A DNA stretch of 64,000 nucleotides, taken from NCBI RefSeq assembly GCF_000152625.1, contig NZ_CH724156.1:2320687-2384686 (forward strand), written 5' to 3'. Numbering within the stretch: the stretch's first letter is position 1; each line of letters starts with the position of its first letter. Source of the stretch: Roseovarius nubinhibens ISM (lineage in GTDB: Bacteria > Pseudomonadota > Alphaproteobacteria > Rhodobacterales > Rhodobacteraceae). Position numbers and translations under genes: made by a program. This document shows, in pieces, positions 55,570 through 63,855 of this stretch. Under the pieces are notes generated by a model. The model made no database searches. It saw only the letters and a list, made by a program, of their open reading frames with translations, and was not told the DNA's origin.

Positions 55570-55588
55570 AGATCAGGTCTCCTCTGGG

Positions 55589-56551
55589 TTAACTATTGCC
55601 CATGGCACGGGCGGTCAGGCGGCGCAGGATCGGCCGTGCCTCGTCGATCCCCATGCCGGGGCGCAGGGCGGGATCGTAGAGCAGGCCGAGCAGCAGCTCG
55701 TCATGGGTGGTGAGTAGGGCGAACTCGTCATCATCATTGAAGATCGAGGGCCGAGCCCGGGGGCTGTCATTGGCGAGGCCCATGCCTTGGGCCATTTCTT
55801 CGTGCACGCAGGAGCGGCGCATCAGCTCGGGCTGTTCGGCGCGCACGAAGGCCACCGCGCGGCTGTAGCTGTAGCGGCTGTCGTTCGAGCCAAAGGCCGT
55901 CACGAGGCAATAGATCGAGGGCGGCAGGTTGGCGATGAGCGAGAGCGTCGCCGAGTTCACATTGGGCGAGACCGAGCGGAGCAGCGCCTGAGCCTCGCGC
56001 GTGTCATCGGCGGTCATGAAGAAGACGTGGAAATTGGGCGCGTTGGCGGACATCGAAATGGGATGGCCGGTGACCCGGGCGAGGCGCTGGGTGAAGCCCG
56101 CGACCATCGCGCGGTCGCTGGCGCGCTGGGCCTCGGGGACGGTCGAGCCAAAGCTCGTCGAGACCCGCACCGGGCCGGTCCATTTGCGCAGCGCGCCGGG
56201 GCGGTTGGCGGCGCGGGCGCCGCTCACCGTATGTTCGTCGTAAAAGGCGATCCGTTCGAAATTGCGCAGCACGTCCGTGTCGGTAAAGACCGTGTCCGGG
56301 CCGCCGCCATCGGTGCGCAACAGCCCCTGCGATTGCAGATGCTGTTCGAGCCGGGCGTAGCGCTGCGCCAGCGACTGGCTATAGGCGGAGGGCTGTTGCG
56401 TGGCGGGCTGGGCCGCGCTCGGCGGGCGCAGCGCCGTGGGCTGGGCCGGGGCCGGGGGGGTGGGCGCCTGCGTGGCGGGCAGGCAGGCGGCGAGCGCGAA
56501 ACACGCCGCCAAGAGCCCCGTCCGCACGGATCTGCACCCCGTGATGGTCAT
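55589..56551 (-). CDS. DUF2927 family lipoprotein, possible metalloprotease fold
   Basis: A 320-residue exported protein with a lipobox (CFALAACLPA; Cys at about residue 23), a low-complexity Pro/Ala/Gln linker and a DUF2927 domain. The conserved CVHEEMAQGMGLANDSP contains HExxQ, like a zinc-peptidase helix, with further acidic residues downstream (FNDDDEFALLTTHDELLL). The start at 56551 lies 17 bases after the telA stop. Its place among cytoplasmic TelA/XpaC partners suggests an envelope-facing element of the same system. Confidence 0.8.
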   Translation of the reverse strand: MTITGCRSVRTGLLAACFALAACLPATQAPTPPAPAQPTALRPPSAAQPATQQPSAYSQSLAQRYARLEQHLQSQGLLRTDGGGPDTVFTDTDVLRNFERIAFYDEHTVSGARAANRPGALRKWTGPVRVSTSFGSTVPEAQRASDRAMVAGFTQRLARVTGHPISMSANAPNFHVFFMTADDTREAQALLRSVSPNVNSATLSLIANLPPSIYCLVTAFGSNDSRYSYSRAVAFVRAEQPELMRRSCVHEEMAQGMGLANDSPRARPSIFNDDDEFALLTTHDELLLGLLYDPALRPGMGIDEARPILRRLTARAMGNS

Positions 56552-56568
56552 CCCCGGCCCCGCCAAGA

Positions 56569-57765
56569 TCAGCTCGGGACCGCGGTGCCGGCGTTGTCGC
56601 CGGTGCCGTCGCGGCGGGCCTTGGCGGAGGCGAGCGTGTCGCGCAGCTCGGTCTCCATGCGCTTGAGCTCTTCCTCAGCGGCGGCGCGACGGGCCTTGCC
56701 TTCGTCGGCGATCTGCAGGCTTTCCTGAATGGTGCCGATGAGATCGGCATTGGCCTGTTTCACCGCTTCGATGTCGAACACGCCGCGTTCCATCTCTTCG
56801 CGGATCATCTTGTTGCTTTCGCGCAGATTTTCGGCATTGGCGGTGAGCAGCTCGTTGGTCAGGTCATTGGCGTCGCGCACCGCGGCGGCGGCGGCGGCGG
56901 AGCGCTGGATCGTGACCGCCTGCGCCAGCTGGGTTTCCCACAGCGGCACGGTGTTGACGAGGGTCGAGTTGATCTTGGTCACCAGGCTCTTGTCGTTTTC
57001 CTGCACGAGGCGGATCGACGGCAGCGATTGCATCGTCACCTGGCGGGTGAGTTTGAGATCATGCACCCGGCGTTCGAGATCGTCGCGCGCGGCGCGCAAA
57101 TCGCGCAGCTCTTGCGCCTTCATCACCTGATCTTTTTCGGGCGCGGCCTCAACCTCGGCCTCTTTGGCGGGGATGTCGACCGTGTCGAGCACCCGCAGCT
57201 TTTCCTCGCCGGCGGCGATATAAAGCGCCAGCTCGTCATAGAATTGCAGGGTTTTCTCGTAGAGCAGGTCGAGCGATTTGATGTCCTTGAGCAGCGTGTG
57301 CTCATGGCTCAGCAGATCGTCGGTGATCTTGTCGATCTGGCCCTGCACGCTTTCGAACTTGGCGGTGAACTTGGCGAAGGGGGCGGCGCGGCCGAGCAGT
57401 TTTTCCCACCAGCTGCGTTCGCGGCGCACGTCGAGTTCGGAGACCGAGAAGCCGCGGATCGTGGTGACGATCGAGCGCAGGCTGTCGCCTGCCGGGCCCA
57501 CGTCCTTGTTGCGGACGCCCTGCAGCATGGATTGCGAGATTTCCTGCAGCTCGGCCTGGGCGGCGGAGCCGAAGGAGACGATCGAATTGGTGTCCGACAT
57601 GTTGATCTCGTCCATCCGTTTCTGGATGGCGGCGCTGGTCGGTTGATCGGCCTCTTGCAGCGGCACGACCGCGTTGGCGTCGGCGGGTTCGGGCAGGATC
57701 ATGGCGCTGACTTGCTCGACTTCGGCCAATGTGGCCTCGGCCTTGGCGCGGGTGCTTTGTGACAT
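56569..57765 (-). CDS. TelA family protein (toxic anion resistance)
   Basis: A 398-residue helical protein of the TelA family (PF05816). Family features are RSWWEKLLGRAAPF, QIDKITDDLLSHEHTLLKDIKSLD (partly cited), and MQSLPSIRLVQENDKSL. Described for tellurite resistance, it is usually found with XpaC and is thought to act in envelope stress. GAGAGGA is six bases before the ATG at 57765. It follows xpaC by 25 bases and precedes the DUF2927 gene. Confidence 0.9.
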   Translation of the reverse strand: MSQSTRAKAEATLAEVEQVSAMILPEPADANAVVPLQEADQPTSAAIQKRMDEINMSDTNSIVSFGSAAQAELQEISQSMLQGVRNKDVGPAGDSLRSIVTTIRGFSVSELDVRRERSWWEKLLGRAAPFAKFTAKFESVQGQIDKITDDLLSHEHTLLKDIKSLDLLYEKTLQFYDELALYIAAGEEKLRVLDTVDIPAKEAEVEAAPEKDQVMKAQELRDLRAARDDLERRVHDLKLTRQVTMQSLPSIRLVQENDKSLVTKINSTLVNTVPLWETQLAQAVTIQRSAAAAAAVRDANDLTNELLTANAENLRESNKMIREEMERGVFDIEAVKQANADLIGTIQESLQIADEGKARRAAAEEELKRMETELRDTLASAKARRDGTGDNAGTAVPS

Positions 57766-57790
57766 AACGGGTCCTCTCAACTCGGGGTAC

Positions 57791-58687
57791 TTAGCTGTCC
57801 AGATGGATGCCTTCACGCTGCAGGCGGTCGCGCAGGACGCTGATCTCGATCTCGAGGTCAGAATTGTTGTCTTGCAAGAGCTTGCGCGTCTTGGCGGTGA
57901 AATTCTCTTCGAGATCGGTCAGCAGCATCATGTAGTCCGACCGGGCGCCGGCATCGCGGGAGCGGGCGTAGATATCGGCAAATTTGATCGTCGCGTCGGT
58001 GGCGCCCTTGAGGTAGACGCCGAGATAGCGCCGGGCGGCGGTGAGATCGCGCGGGTCCTCTTCGACCGTGCGCAGCATCTCGCGCACCTTGGTCTGAAAC
58101 CGCTCGACGCGGGCCTCGGCCTGACGGTCGCCCGAGCGCAGGATGGCGTCGCGCATGGCGGCGAGATGGGCCTCGGCCTGATCGACGACGCGGGCGACGC
58201 GGTCGGTCTGATGCTGGTCGATGCCCTCCATCCCCTTGTCGCGCAGCGGGTCGAGACCGAAGGCAAAGCCGTGCAGCAGGGTGCCGGCCACCAGATAGAC
58301 CAGCGCGGCGAGCGTGCCGCCGCCTGCGGCAAAGCCTGCGAGGCCGAGACCGATCCCAGTCAGCAGCGAGCCGGCCATCTTGCGCGGCACGCCGGGGCGG
58401 CGGGCCACCTTGCGGGCGTCATAGGCCTCTTGCGCGATGATGCCCTCGCGGCTGAGCCAGGCGGCGAGCAAAAGAGCGCCCAATGCCAAGAGGTTAAGCG
58501 CCATGGCGGAGGCGCCGTTGCCAAAGGCCTGCCAGATCAGCGGCAGCGGCGCGAGGAAGAGGAAATTGACGCGGCCCCCGGCGCGGGTGCGTTTTGCATC
58601 GCGATAGGTGCCGATGTCCGGGGTGGTCTCGGTCGGGTCCGTGTCGGTGGGGTCGGGGCTATATTTGCCGCCATATCTCTGCGCCAT
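57791..58687 (-). CDS. XpaC-like 5-bromo-4-chloroindolyl phosphate hydrolysis family protein
   Basis: A 298-residue protein with a short polar N-terminus, two hydrophobic hairpins (about residues 40-75 and 105-145) and a C-terminal helical domain (RVARVVDQAEAHLAAMRDAI; TEENFTAK-like DLEENFTAKTRKLLQDN). This is the XpaC architecture, whose genes travel with telA. AGGAGG stands before the ATG at 58687, which overlaps the TGA of the 27-residue gene. The name comes from an assay phenotype in Bacillus; hydrolase activity is not shown by the sequence. Confidence 0.82.
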   Translation of the reverse strand: MAQRYGGKYSPDPTDTDPTETTPDIGTYRDAKRTRAGGRVNFLFLAPLPLIWQAFGNGASAMALNLLALGALLLAAWLSREGIIAQEAYDARKVARRPGVPRKMAGSLLTGIGLGLAGFAAGGGTLAALVYLVAGTLLHGFAFGLDPLRDKGMEGIDQHQTDRVARVVDQAEAHLAAMRDAILRSGDRQAEARVERFQTKVREMLRTVEEDPRDLTAARRYLGVYLKGATDATIKFADIYARSRDAGARSDYMMLLTDLEENFTAKTRKLLQDNNSDLEIEISVLRDRLQREGIHLDS

Positions 58688-58770
58688 CACACGCCTCCTG
58701 CGACGGTCACATAGAGGATCAATATGACAAGCAGAAAAAAGGCCAGTTTCTGCAACCCGGTTCCCGACAT
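58687..58770 (-). CDS. 27-aa single-helix membrane peptide, coupled to xpaC
   Basis: ATG at 58770 to TGA at 58687-58689 encodes MSGTGLQKLAFFLLVILILY then VTVAGGV. Residues 9-24 form one hydrophobic helix after a single Lys. GTGGGGG lies five to six bases before the ATG, and the stop overlaps the xpaC start as TGATG, so translation would be coupled. No family is recognised. Position and coupling suggest a small subunit or regulator of the TelA/XpaC complex. Confidence 0.7.
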   Translation of the reverse strand: MSGTGLQKLAFFLLVILILYVTVAGGV

Positions 58771-58911
58771 TCAACCCCCACAAGCCTTGGTTTCTCGTCA
58801 ATAACTTAGGGGATGCAAGGCAGGCTTGCTAGGGGGAAGATTGGCAGGGGCGAAACATCGCCCCCGCCGCTGTCTCTTGCCGTCGGGCCTATGACCCGCT
58901 CAGCGACCCGA

Positions 58912-59739
58912 TCAGTGACGGGCGCCGCCCTGCTGGGCGCGGCGTTCGGCGTTGAGCTTGCGGGTATAGCCGGATTGGATGATCTCGACCGCAAAGAGCA
59001 CGATGACCGAGAAGTAGAATGTCGTCTTGGACATCGGCACCACCTCATAGCCAAAGAACTTGAGCGCCAGCGTGTCGTCATGCATCGCATGGGCTGCCGC
59101 CTGACCGGCCTCGCCCAAGAGCACCACACCGACGATCAGCAGGATGAAGAGGCCGAGCACCTCGTACATCCGGTTCTTTTCGAGGAAGCGCGTCACGCTG
59201 TCGGCCAGCACCAGCATCGCCACGCCCGAGAGGATGATTGCCGTGGCCAGCACCGCAAAGACATCGGTGATCGCCAGCGCCGAGAGCACCGAATCGAACG
59301 AGAAAATCAGGTTCATGAAGACGATGAGCATCACCACCTTGGCCGCCGATTTGCCGCTCTTGCCTTCGACATCGGTGTGCAGTTGTTCGACGCTGAGCAT
59401 ATGGCTGATTTCCTTGACCGCCGTGTAGATGATGAACACGCCGCCGAGGATGAAGACACAGGTGGCAAAATTCACCCCGCCTTCGAGGATGCCGACCCAG
59501 TTCAACACGACGAAGGGTTCGGCCATCTTGTCGATCAGGCTGATCATCACGAAGAGCAGCACCACCCGCAGCGCCACCGCGATGATGATGCCCCAAAAGC
59601 GCACGGCGCGTTGCTGCGCCACCGGCGCGCGCTGGGACTCGATGGAGATGTAGAGAAGGTTGTCAAAGCCGAGAACCGCCTGCAAGAAACACAACATCAG
59701 CAGGTTACCCAGGTTCTCGATGGTCAGAAGGTCGGCCAT
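58912..59739 (-). CDS. TerC family membrane protein
   Basis: A 275-residue protein with seven to eight helices and the TerC marks: LGFDNLLYIS in helix 1 and FSFDSVLSALAITDV in the second half, both with conserved acidic residues in the membrane that may bind a metal ion (Mn2+ or Ca2+ export is known for relatives). It lies 141 bases before the 27-aa/xpaC/telA genes on the same strand. TerC, TelA and XpaC are a recurrent set in tellurite and envelope stress systems. Confidence 0.92.
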   Translation of the reverse strand: MADLLTIENLGNLLMLCFLQAVLGFDNLLYISIESQRAPVAQQRAVRFWGIIIAVALRVVLLFVMISLIDKMAEPFVVLNWVGILEGGVNFATCVFILGGVFIIYTAVKEISHMLSVEQLHTDVEGKSGKSAAKVVMLIVFMNLIFSFDSVLSALAITDVFAVLATAIILSGVAMLVLADSVTRFLEKNRMYEVLGLFILLIVGVVLLGEAGQAAAHAMHDDTLALKFFGYEVVPMSKTTFYFSVIVLFAVEIIQSGYTRKLNAERRAQQGGARH

Positions 59740-59862
59740 AATTCCGCTCCGGAGATAATTACGCGTATGATGGGTGATGTAGCGCAGTGGTCGCTTTAAG
59801 ACAAAACGAAACGCGCGGCGGCCTATATGCCGAATGCGACAAGGATGCTAAAGCAGGCGGTC

Positions 59863-60879
59863 ATGACGGAACGGAATTTCATCTCCAAAGGGGCGGCGAG
59901 CCTGCAGGTGGCCTATGACGGGCCGCCGAAGGATTACCATTTCCTGCTCTTGCCACGGCTGACGCTTCTCGCCTTTACCTCGGCGCTCGAGCCGCTGCGC
60001 ATCGCCAATCAGGTGTCGGGCAAAGCGCTCTATCGCTGGTTTCTGATGACCGAGGATGGCGCGCCGGTGACCTGTTCCTGTGGCGTCCATATCACCCCCG
60101 ACAGCGGCTTGGTCGATGTGCCGCGCAATGCGGCGGCCTTTGTCTGTGGCGGCACCGAACCGGCGGGCACCGCCTCGCCGCGCATCGTCAACTGGATCGC
60201 GCGGCAGGACGCCCATGGCTGTGCGGTGGGCGGCATCTGCACCGGGGCCTTTGCGCTGGCCCGGGCCGGGGTGATCCGCGACCGGAGCTTTACCCTGCAT
60301 TGGGAAAACCAGCCCTCCTTTGTCGAAATCTTCCCAAGGCTCGAGCCGACCGGGCATCTCTTTGAGGCCGATCGCGGGCTTGTCACCTGTGGCGGCGGCA
60401 GCGCGGCGACCGATATGATGCTCGGGCTGATCGAACGCGATCACGGCAAGGAATTGGCGCTCATCGTGGCCGATATGTGCCTGCATGCGCGCAGCGGCGC
60501 ACAGGGCGTGGCGCAGCGCTCGGCCTATTCAGCCGCGCTTGGCAGCCGCAACCCGCATCTCATCGCGGCGATCCGGCTCATGCAGGAGAACATCGAGACG
60601 CCGCGCGACATTCTCAGCATCAGCGAAGAGGTGGGCGTGTCGCGGCGGCAGTTGGAGCGGCTTTTCAAGCAGCACACTGCCGTATCGCCGGTGGAATATT
60701 ACATCGACCTGCGAATCGCGCGGGCCCATGCGCTGCTCAACGAGACGGATATGAGCATTGCCGAGATCGCCTCGGCCACCGGGTTTTCCGGCACGTCGCT
60801 GCTCGCGGCGCGGTTCCGCAAACGCTATGGCAAGCCGCCCGGCGCCTATCGCCGCAGCTGGAGCGTGACACCGGGTTAG
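59863..60879 (+). CDS. GlxA family transcriptional regulator (DJ-1/PfpI plus AraC)
   Basis: A 338-residue regulator with an amidase-like N-terminal domain (FLLLPRLTLLAF, nucleophile-elbow GGICTGAFALARAG) and a C-terminal AraC double helix-turn-helix (LSISEEVGVSRRQLERLFKQ, then IAEIASATGFSGTSLLAARF). Similar proteins such as GbdR respond to glycine betaine or dimethylglycine. The ATG at 59863 has AGGCGG upstream and is preferred to 59827. No obvious target operon is adjacent; it is divergent from terC. Confidence 0.88.
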   Translation: MTERNFISKGAASLQVAYDGPPKDYHFLLLPRLTLLAFTSALEPLRIANQVSGKALYRWFLMTEDGAPVTCSCGVHITPDSGLVDVPRNAAAFVCGGTEPAGTASPRIVNWIARQDAHGCAVGGICTGAFALARAGVIRDRSFTLHWENQPSFVEIFPRLEPTGHLFEADRGLVTCGGGSAATDMMLGLIERDHGKELALIVADMCLHARSGAQGVAQRSAYSAALGSRNPHLIAAIRLMQENIETPRDILSISEEVGVSRRQLERLFKQHTAVSPVEYYIDLRIARAHALLNETDMSIAEIASATGFSGTSLLAARFRKRYGKPPGAYRRSWSVTPG

Positions 60880-60882
60880 GGG

Positions 60883-61689
60883 TTACTTGCGGCGGCGCTG
60901 TGGTTTGCCGCGCGGCTTGGCCTTGGCCTGAGGGCCCGGCGTGCGCCCGGCCTCTTCCTCGGTCAGACCGAGCTGTTCGCGCATCACGCGGGGGCGAATT
61001 TCCTCGACCTCGCCGGATTTGAGCTGACCGAGCTGGAACGGGCCGTAGGACACCCGGATGAGCCGGTTGACGCTCAGCCCGACGCTTTCCATGGCGCGGC
61101 GGATCTCGCGGTTCTTGCCCTCGCGGATGGCCACGGTGATCCAGGCATTGGCGCCTTGCTGACGGTCGAGCGTCACCTGCATCGGCTGAAACCGCTCGCC
61201 TTCGAGTGTGACACCCTTGCGCAGCGGCTCAAAGGTCGCGTCATTGGGGCGGCCATTGACCCGCACCCGGTAGCGACGCAGCCAGCCGGTCGACGGCAGT
61301 TCCAGCCGCCGCTTGATGCCGCCGTCATTGGTCAAGAGCAGCAGACCCTCGGAATTGAGGTCGAGCCGCCCGACGCTCATCACCCGGGGCAGATCTTCGG
61401 GCAGCTTGTCGAAGATCGTGTCGCGCCCCTGTTCGTCACGGGTGGTGGTCACCAGCCCGGTGGGCTTGTGATAGAGCCAGAGGCGCGGCGGCTCGGGCGT
61501 GGCGAGGGCGCGCCCGTCCACGGTGATCTTGTCGCTCGGGGTGACATTGAGCGCGGGGCTGTCGATCTTGCGGCCGTTGACCGTCACACGGCCGGCCTCG
61601 ACCATGCGTTCGGCTTCGCGGCGGCTGGCGAGGCCGGCACGGGCGATGACCTTGGCGATCCGATCGCCGGGAGGAGGAGTCTCTGACAT
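60883..61689 (-). CDS. Ribosomal large-subunit pseudouridine synthase, RluB type
   Basis: A 268-residue enzyme with an N-terminal S4 RNA-binding domain (DRIAKVIARAGLASRREAERM, partly cited) and the catalytic motif GRLDLNSEGLLLLTNDG whose Asp attacks the uridine. The tail is basic and disordered (KAKPRGKPQRRRK). It is of the RluB/RsuA group; the length and S4 domain favour RluB. It is convergent with the GlxA gene, three bases between stops, and divergent from tadA. Confidence 0.9.
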   Translation of the reverse strand: MSETPPPGDRIAKVIARAGLASRREAERMVEAGRVTVNGRKIDSPALNVTPSDKITVDGRALATPEPPRLWLYHKPTGLVTTTRDEQGRDTIFDKLPEDLPRVMSVGRLDLNSEGLLLLTNDGGIKRRLELPSTGWLRRYRVRVNGRPNDATFEPLRKGVTLEGERFQPMQVTLDRQQGANAWITVAIREGKNREIRRAMESVGLSVNRLIRVSYGPFQLGQLKSGEVEEIRPRVMREQLGLTEEEAGRTPGPQAKAKPRGKPQRRRK

Positions 61690-61752
61690 GCTGCGTCCCT
61701 TACCCTATCCATCCGGCTTGCGGTAGTGGGGGAAGCGAGGCAAAAAGCACGG

Positions 61753-62226
61753 ATGACATTTCGCAGCCATATGGACCGGGCGCTCGATGAGGCCCGCGCC
61801 GCCGCCGCCCGCGGCGAAGTGCCCGTGGGCGCGGTTCTGGTCGGGCCGGATGGCGCGGTGATCGCCGCCGATGGCAACCGGACGCGCGCCGGCCATGATC
61901 CGACGGCCCATGCCGAGATGCTGGTGATCCGGGCGGGCTGTGCGGTGCTCGGGGTCGAGCGGCTGACGGGCTGCGATCTCTATGTGACGCTGGAGCCTTG
62001 CGCCATGTGCGCCGCCGCCATCTCTGCGGCCCGCGTGGCGCGGGTCTATTATGGCGCGGGCGATCCGAAATCGGGCGGCGTGGCCCATGGCGCGCGGGTT
62101 TTCAGCCACCCGCAATGCCACCATGTGCCCGAGATCTATGACGGGATCGGCGGGGCTGAGAGCGAGGCGCTGCTTCGCGCCTTCTTTGCCGCGCGTCGAG
62201 GCGCGACCGGAGCAGAGGGTATTTAG
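61753..62226 (+). CDS. tadA: tRNA-specific adenosine deaminase TadA
   Basis: A 157-residue zinc deaminase that makes inosine at the wobble position of tRNA-Arg. The zinc site is HAEML (His and catalytic Glu) with PCAMC (LEPCAMCAAAI). The C-terminal FFAARR is typical. The ATG at 61753 is used; the GTG frame to 61726 overlaps the rluB promoter. The gene ends in a strong hairpin. Confidence 0.93.
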   Translation: MTFRSHMDRALDEARAAAARGEVPVGAVLVGPDGAVIAADGNRTRAGHDPTAHAEMLVIRAGCAVLGVERLTGCDLYVTLEPCAMCAAAISAARVARVYYGAGDPKSGGVAHGARVFSHPQCHHVPEIYDGIGGAESEALLRAFFAARRGATGAEGI

Positions 62227-62263
62227 AACCAGAAAGAGGCAGGGCGTGGCCCTCTTTCTGGTT
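62227..62263. terminator. Hairpin between tadA and the cfa-like gene
   Basis: AACCAGAAAGAGG (62227-62239) pairs perfectly with CCTCTTTCTGGTT (62251-62263), 13 bp with an 11-base loop that can extend by GGC/GCC. No long T-run, but it directly follows the tadA stop between convergent genes. Confidence 0.75.
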
Positions 62264-62304
62264 GGAAAATACCCAAGGCGCGACGTGGGTCCCTAGCGGG
62301 CCGT

Positions 62305-63537
62305 CTATTCGGCGGCGCGCCGGGTGCTCAGCCCCGCTTCGCGGTAGAGATAGTCACGGGTCAGCGGCACGCTGCGCTGGTCGCGGGCGAGTTGGAACTG
62401 GAACACCACTTGCGTGGCATGGCGGAAGGTGAGCTCGCTCGCCAGAAGGTAATAGCGCCACATCCGGCAGAACCGGTCGTCATAGAGCGCGCGGGCGCGG
62501 TCGATATTGTCCTCGAACCGGCTGAGCCAATGGCTCAGCGTTTCGGCATAATGCAGCCGCCAGACCTCGACATCGGTGGTGACCAGTTTTTGATGTTCGA
62601 TGGCGCGTAGAGTTTCCGACATGGCGGGGACATAGCCGCCGGGGAAGATGTATTTGGTGATCCAGGGCGAGGTGGAGCCGGGGGGCTCGGACCGGCCGAT
62701 GGTGTGGATGAGCGCCACGCCCTCGGGGGTCAGCAATTGGCGCAGGCTGCGGAAATAGGTCTCGTAATGGGGCACGCCGACATGTTCGAACATGCCCACC
62801 GAGACGATCCGATCAAATTCGCCGCTGATGTCGCGGTAATCGGTGAGCAGGAATTTGGCGCGCTGGGCGAGGCCGGCCTCTTCGGCGCGGCGATTGGCCA
62901 TGGCGTGCTGTTCGGTGGAAAGCGTGATGCCGGTGACCTCGGCGCCATAGTCGCGCGCCAGGGTGAGCCCCATGCCGCCCCAGCCGCAGCCGATGTCGAG
63001 CACGCGCATCCCCGGCTCGATCAGCAGCTTGCGGGCGATATGGTGTTTCTTGGCCTCCTGCGACGCCTCGAGCGTCATCCCCGGATTAGAAAAATAGGCG
63101 CAGGAATATTGCCGGTCGGCGTCTAGAAAAAGATCATAGAGCTCGCCCGAGAGATCGTAGTGATGCGCCACATTGGCGCGCGAGCGGCTGGCGGGGTTGA
63201 ACTGTTTGAGATGGCGCAGCGCCACGCGGAGATATTCGAGCGGGCGGCGGAACCAGGGCTGACCCTGGGCGTGGATATTGATCAGCGCGAGGCTGAGAAA
63301 GCCGCGCAGATCGTCGCCGGCGATGGTCAGGCGGCCGTCCATATAGGCCTCGCCCACCGCCATGTCGGGCGACAGCACGATCTTGCGCGGCAGCGTGTCA
63401 TCATGCAGCGTGATCGCCACCTCTGGCGCGCCTTCGCCCGAGCCATAGCTCTGGGTGCGGCCGCTGGGCAGGGTCACGGTGAGCCGTCCCTGCCGGATCA
63501 AATGTTCGAGAAACGCGTCGAATACCTGTACCCACAT
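62305..63537 (-). CDS. Cyclopropane-fatty-acyl-phospholipid synthase family methyltransferase
   Basis: A 410-residue SAM-dependent enzyme: N-terminal lipid-binding part (SPDMAVGEAYMDGRL), then AHHYDLSGELYDLFLD, the SAM motif VLDIGCGWGGMGLTLA, and GVPHYETYFRS. It adds a methylene group to unsaturated phospholipid chains, or an analogous lipid modification. GGAGGAGAT lies before 63537; the frame to 63810 would use an unlikely leader. Convergent with tadA. Confidence 0.9.
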   Translation of the reverse strand: MWVQVFDAFLEHLIRQGRLTVTLPSGRTQSYGSGEGAPEVAITLHDDTLPRKIVLSPDMAVGEAYMDGRLTIAGDDLRGFLSLALINIHAQGQPWFRRPLEYLRVALRHLKQFNPASRSRANVAHHYDLSGELYDLFLDADRQYSCAYFSNPGMTLEASQEAKKHHIARKLLIEPGMRVLDIGCGWGGMGLTLARDYGAEVTGITLSTEQHAMANRRAEEAGLAQRAKFLLTDYRDISGEFDRIVSVGMFEHVGVPHYETYFRSLRQLLTPEGVALIHTIGRSEPPGSTSPWITKYIFPGGYVPAMSETLRAIEHQKLVTTDVEVWRLHYAETLSHWLSRFEDNIDRARALYDDRFCRMWRYYLLASELTFRHATQVVFQFQLARDQRSVPLTRDYLYREAGLSTRRAAE

Positions 63538-63855
63538 GGTCCGATCTCCTCCCAAAGCGGCGGGCGGGAATTGCGCGCCGTTCCAGAGGAGTCGTTGCCG
63601 GACAGCCCCCGGAATTTGCAGGACGTCTTTCAAATCGAAGAGCATTTTTGCGCAAAGAGAGCGTTCTGTAAACGGTTTGCTAACTTTTTTGCGGGTGGCG
63701 TGCGTGGCACGAATGCCCGTGGATTGATCATGGATTGCCAGAGGATTGGCCTTGGAATGCCCCGGTGCCCTTGACTTTAGGCCGTGGGCAAGGTGTATCG
63801 GCGCGACCAAGGATCACTCAGACCCGCGCCCCGCGAGGCGCCCGGAGACAGCATC
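63538..63855. other. Intergenic region between the cfa-like gene and aspS
   Basis: These 318 bases carry no gene that I can support. The left part is the leader of the cfa-like gene. The right part holds the aspS promoter (63771-63799). No tRNA or repeat was seen. Confidence 0.6.
63771..63799 (+). promoter_or_regulatory. Putative sigma-70 promoter of aspS
   Basis: TTGACT (63771-63776) and TGTATC (63794-63799) are 17 bases apart, a good housekeeping promoter shape, about 57 bases before the aspS ATG. Confidence 0.55.
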
